From positions 1 through 24,291 of the forward strand of contig JAXGTO010000030.1 of assembly GCA_040774885.1 (NCBI GenBank): a stretch of DNA of 24,291 nucleotides, given 5' to 3'. The translations under genes were made by a program, and so were the position numbers. Position 1 is the stretch's first letter, and every line of letters begins with the position of its first letter. Shown one piece after another: positions 22,777 to 24,291 of this stretch. The notes under the pieces were generated by a model. The model ran no database searches. It was not told the DNA's origin and worked only from the letters and a program-made list of their open reading frames with translations. Source of the stretch: JAXGTO01 sp040774885 (GTDB lineage: Bacteria > Actinomycetota > Coriobacteriia > Coriobacteriales > Eggerthellaceae).

Positions 22777-24099
22777 CTACATCAACCCGTCGAGCACCTT
22801 GTCCAGCTCGGGCATGCGCTTGACTGCGGGGGATTCGAACAGCCTGCCGCGGGCCATCACGGCCTTCAGATTCCGCAGCGTTGAAAGGTCGTCGAGAGGG
22901 TTGTCGTCGCAGAAAATCAAATCTGCGCATTTGCCTGGTTCGACGGTTCCCGTTTCATCGTCCAATCCCAGAATGCGTGCGTTCACTTGCGTGGCGGTGT
23001 GCAGCGCGAACGAGGGCGATACTTCGCAATAGCGGCTGAAGTTATGCAGCTCGCGCCAGAAATCATAAGCGGTGATGTAGGGGCAGGCGGCATCCGTTCC
23101 CAGACCCACGGGGATGTCGGCGGCCAAGCAATCGCGGGCGCCCTGGACGATGCGCTCGAACACCACATTGGCGTTGTAGGTGGTGGCTTCAGGCATCTTG
23201 GTTTGCTCGCAGGGCAGTTTGGCCATAGGCAGGGCCACGCTGATGGTGCAGATGTCTACGGCACCCGTTTGGTGGAAGAGCTCGATGAGTTCCGGGTTCA
23301 AAGGGCTGCCGTGCTCGACGGTGTGCACGCCGCCTTTCAAATCGACCTCGATGCCTTCGGAGCTTTCGGTATGGGATGCAACGTAGAGGCCATGGGCATG
23401 GGCTTCTTCGCTGATGGCCTTCACTTGTTCGACATTCATGCGCAACAAGCCGCATTCGCCCGGAGTCAACGAGTCCATGACGCCGCCCGTGGTGCATGTT
23501 TTTATGAAGTCGACACCGTGTTCGACGTTGTCGCGTACCAGTGCGCGGAATTCTTCCGGCTTTTCGGCAGTGCGCGCAAACGTGCCCGCGCCATGTCCGC
23601 CGGGGACGGTCATGGCCGGCCCGGAAACCAAGAAGCGGGGCCCCACGAGTTTGCCGGCGTTGATTTTGTCGCGCACGCGCACATCGGAATATTCCAAGTC
23701 GCCCACGCCGCGCAATGTGGTGACGCCGCTCATGAGCGCATTTTTCACATTCGATGCGACCATACGGTCGAGATAGAGATGCCCCGCCCAGGTTTTTGCA
23801 AAGGCGAGCAATCGATCTTGCGAGGCCCCGGCAGAGAGGTTGGCGGCTGGCTTGCCCGTTCCGAAATGGTGCGCATGCAGGTTGATGAGCCCTGGAGCGG
23901 CGAAAGCCCCCTTCATGTCATGCTGCGTGTAACCCGTTTTGTCCGCACCTTCGGGCGCGCCTGCTTCCACCGCTTCTATGCGGTCGCCGTCGACGTAGAT
24001 GGTCATGTTTGGTTGAACGTCCATGTCGAGCGTTCCGTTTACAACGTTTACCTGCGTGAATGCGTGGCGCATGATGGTCTGCTTTCTATCGTCGTCCAT
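22777..24099 (-). CDS. Metal-dependent amidohydrolase (imidazolonepropionase/prolidase-like)
   Basis: The product is up to 440 residues long. It has the amidohydrolase metal ligands: His75-Ala-His77 (NLHAHHFG), Lys200 (FIKTCTTGG), His243 (ASHTES), His263 (VEHGS) and Asp336 (GLGTDAAC). This Lys-bridged two-metal pattern fits the branch with Xaa-Pro dipeptidases and related hydrolases. A small N-terminal and C-terminal beta domain frames the barrel; PGKCADLI near the end is typical. There is no signal peptide, so it is cytoplasmic. The start may be ATG at 24099 or, equally likely, ATG at 24072, nine codons inside, which has a GAAAG-like site and a closer family fit. It converges on the radical SAM gene with 15 bases between. 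Substrate unknown. Confidence 0.9.
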   Translation of the reverse strand: MDDDRKQTIMRHAFTQVNVVNGTLDMDVQPNMTIYVDGDRIEAVEAGAPEGADKTGYTQHDMKGAFAAPGLINLHAHHFGTGKPAANLSAGASQDRLLAFAKTWAGHLYLDRMVASNVKNALMSGVTTLRGVGDLEYSDVRVRDKINAGKLVGPRFLVSGPAMTVPGGHGAGTFARTAEKPEEFRALVRDNVEHGVDFIKTCTTGGVMDSLTPGECGLLRMNVEQVKAISEEAHAHGLYVASHTESSEGIEVDLKGGVHTVEHGSPLNPELIELFHQTGAVDICTISVALPMAKLPCEQTKMPEATTYNANVVFERIVQGARDCLAADIPVGLGTDAACPYITAYDFWRELHNFSRYCEVSPSFALHTATQVNARILGLDDETGTVEPGKCADLIFCDDNPLDDLSTLRNLKAVMARGRLFESPAVKRMPELDKVLDGLM

Positions 24100-24117
24100 T
24101 CTTCTTTTCGAGGGACG

Positions 24118-24157
24118 ATTATACGCGCAGACCCGTTGCGGTGGCGGGAGGTATAAT
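24118..24157. promoter_or_regulatory. Two divergent TATAAT boxes between the amidohydrolase and yqeY-like genes
   Basis: A perfect TATAAT lies on the minus strand (24123 down to 24118), 19 bases ahead of the ATG at 24099 and 46 ahead of that at 24072. Another lies on the plus strand (24152-24157), 30 bases ahead of the yqeY-like ATG. Neither has a convincing -35 box at 16-18 bases, so they are candidates only. Confidence 0.4.
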
Positions 24158-24186
24158 CACATCGAACCGATTGAAAGGATGCCGCA

Positions 24187-24291
24187 ATGACCTACGAGGA
24201 ACTCAAAGAACAAATCAAAGATGCCATGAGGGCGCATGACAAGACGGCGCTTTCCATCTTGCGGCAGGTCCATGGGGAACTGAAGAACATC
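24187..24291 (+). CDS. GatB/YqeY-domain protein, N-terminal part (3' end outside window)
   Basis: Thirty-five codons are visible before the window ends. The start, MTYEELKEQIKDAMRAHDK, followed by a helix with LRQVHGELKN, matches the N-terminus of YqeY proteins, small helical proteins related to the tail domain of the GatB amidotransferase subunit. AAAGGA (24174-24179) precedes the ATG by seven bases. A role in tRNA-dependent amidation is suggested by family naming only. Confidence 0.75.
   Translation, partial: MTYEELKEQIKDAMRAHDKTALSILRQVHGELKNI

Noticed and set aside
22987..24156. 389-codon plus-strand frame opposite the amidohydrolase
   Set aside because: The minus-strand frame has a complete set of metal ligands; the plus frame is low-complexity and has no domain pattern.

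Overview
The window looks like a chromosomal segment of a GC-rich, anaerobic actinobacterium, most likely of the class Coriobacteriia (Eggerthellaceae-like). The reasons are the infB-rbfA-nrnA-truB-ribF order, a potassium-dependent membrane pyrophosphatase, a ferredoxin-linked 2-oxoacid oxidoreductase, MACS-type acyl-CoA ligases and the general codon use. The genus cannot be settled from sequence reading alone. No tRNA, rRNA, CRISPR array, insertion sequence or prophage gene was recognised.

Layout. (1) 1-4435, plus strand: a tightly packed translation and cofactor operon: the 3' part of infB, rbfA, an NrnA-type DHH phosphoesterase, truB and ribF. (2) 4436-7129: a good promoter, then hppA, then a 358-base gap. 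The gap holds a 100-base near-perfect palindrome, two copies of a 27-base repeat and an intrinsic terminator. (3) 7130-11969, plus strand: dnaG, def, fmt, rsmB. (4) 12011-20346: a metabolic island. Reading outward from a divergent control region at 14493-14644, the minus strand carries an XRE-cupin regulator and an AMP-forming acyl-CoA ligase. The plus strand carries a P-loop ATPase, the four subunits of a 2-oxoacid:ferredoxin oxidoreductase (ferredoxin, alpha, beta, gamma), a second XRE-cupin regulator and a second acyl-CoA ligase, closed by a strong terminator. (5) 20407-22761, plus strand: a three-gene AmmeMemoRadiSam operon (LigB/MEMO-like protein, AMMECR1 protein, radical SAM enzyme). (6) 22777-24099, minus strand: a metal-dependent amidohydrolase, divergent from the start of a YqeY-like gene that runs off the window.

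How the parts may work together. The oxidoreductase interconverts a 2-oxoacid and an acyl-CoA with ferredoxin. The ligases interconvert the acyl-CoA and the free acid at the cost of ATP to AMP and PPi. Together they could assimilate branched-chain or aryl acids into 2-oxoacids and amino acids, or work in amino-acid fermentation. Each ligase has its own XRE-cupin regulator, and the two regulator-ligase pairs are paralogous. The pyrophosphatase could recover energy from the PPi the ligases release. Substrates and direction are inference. The least explained and most interesting items are the duplicated regulator-ligase pairs around the oxidoreductase, the P-loop ATPase that leads its operon, and the AmmeMemoRadiSam trio, whose biochemical role I do not know to be established.
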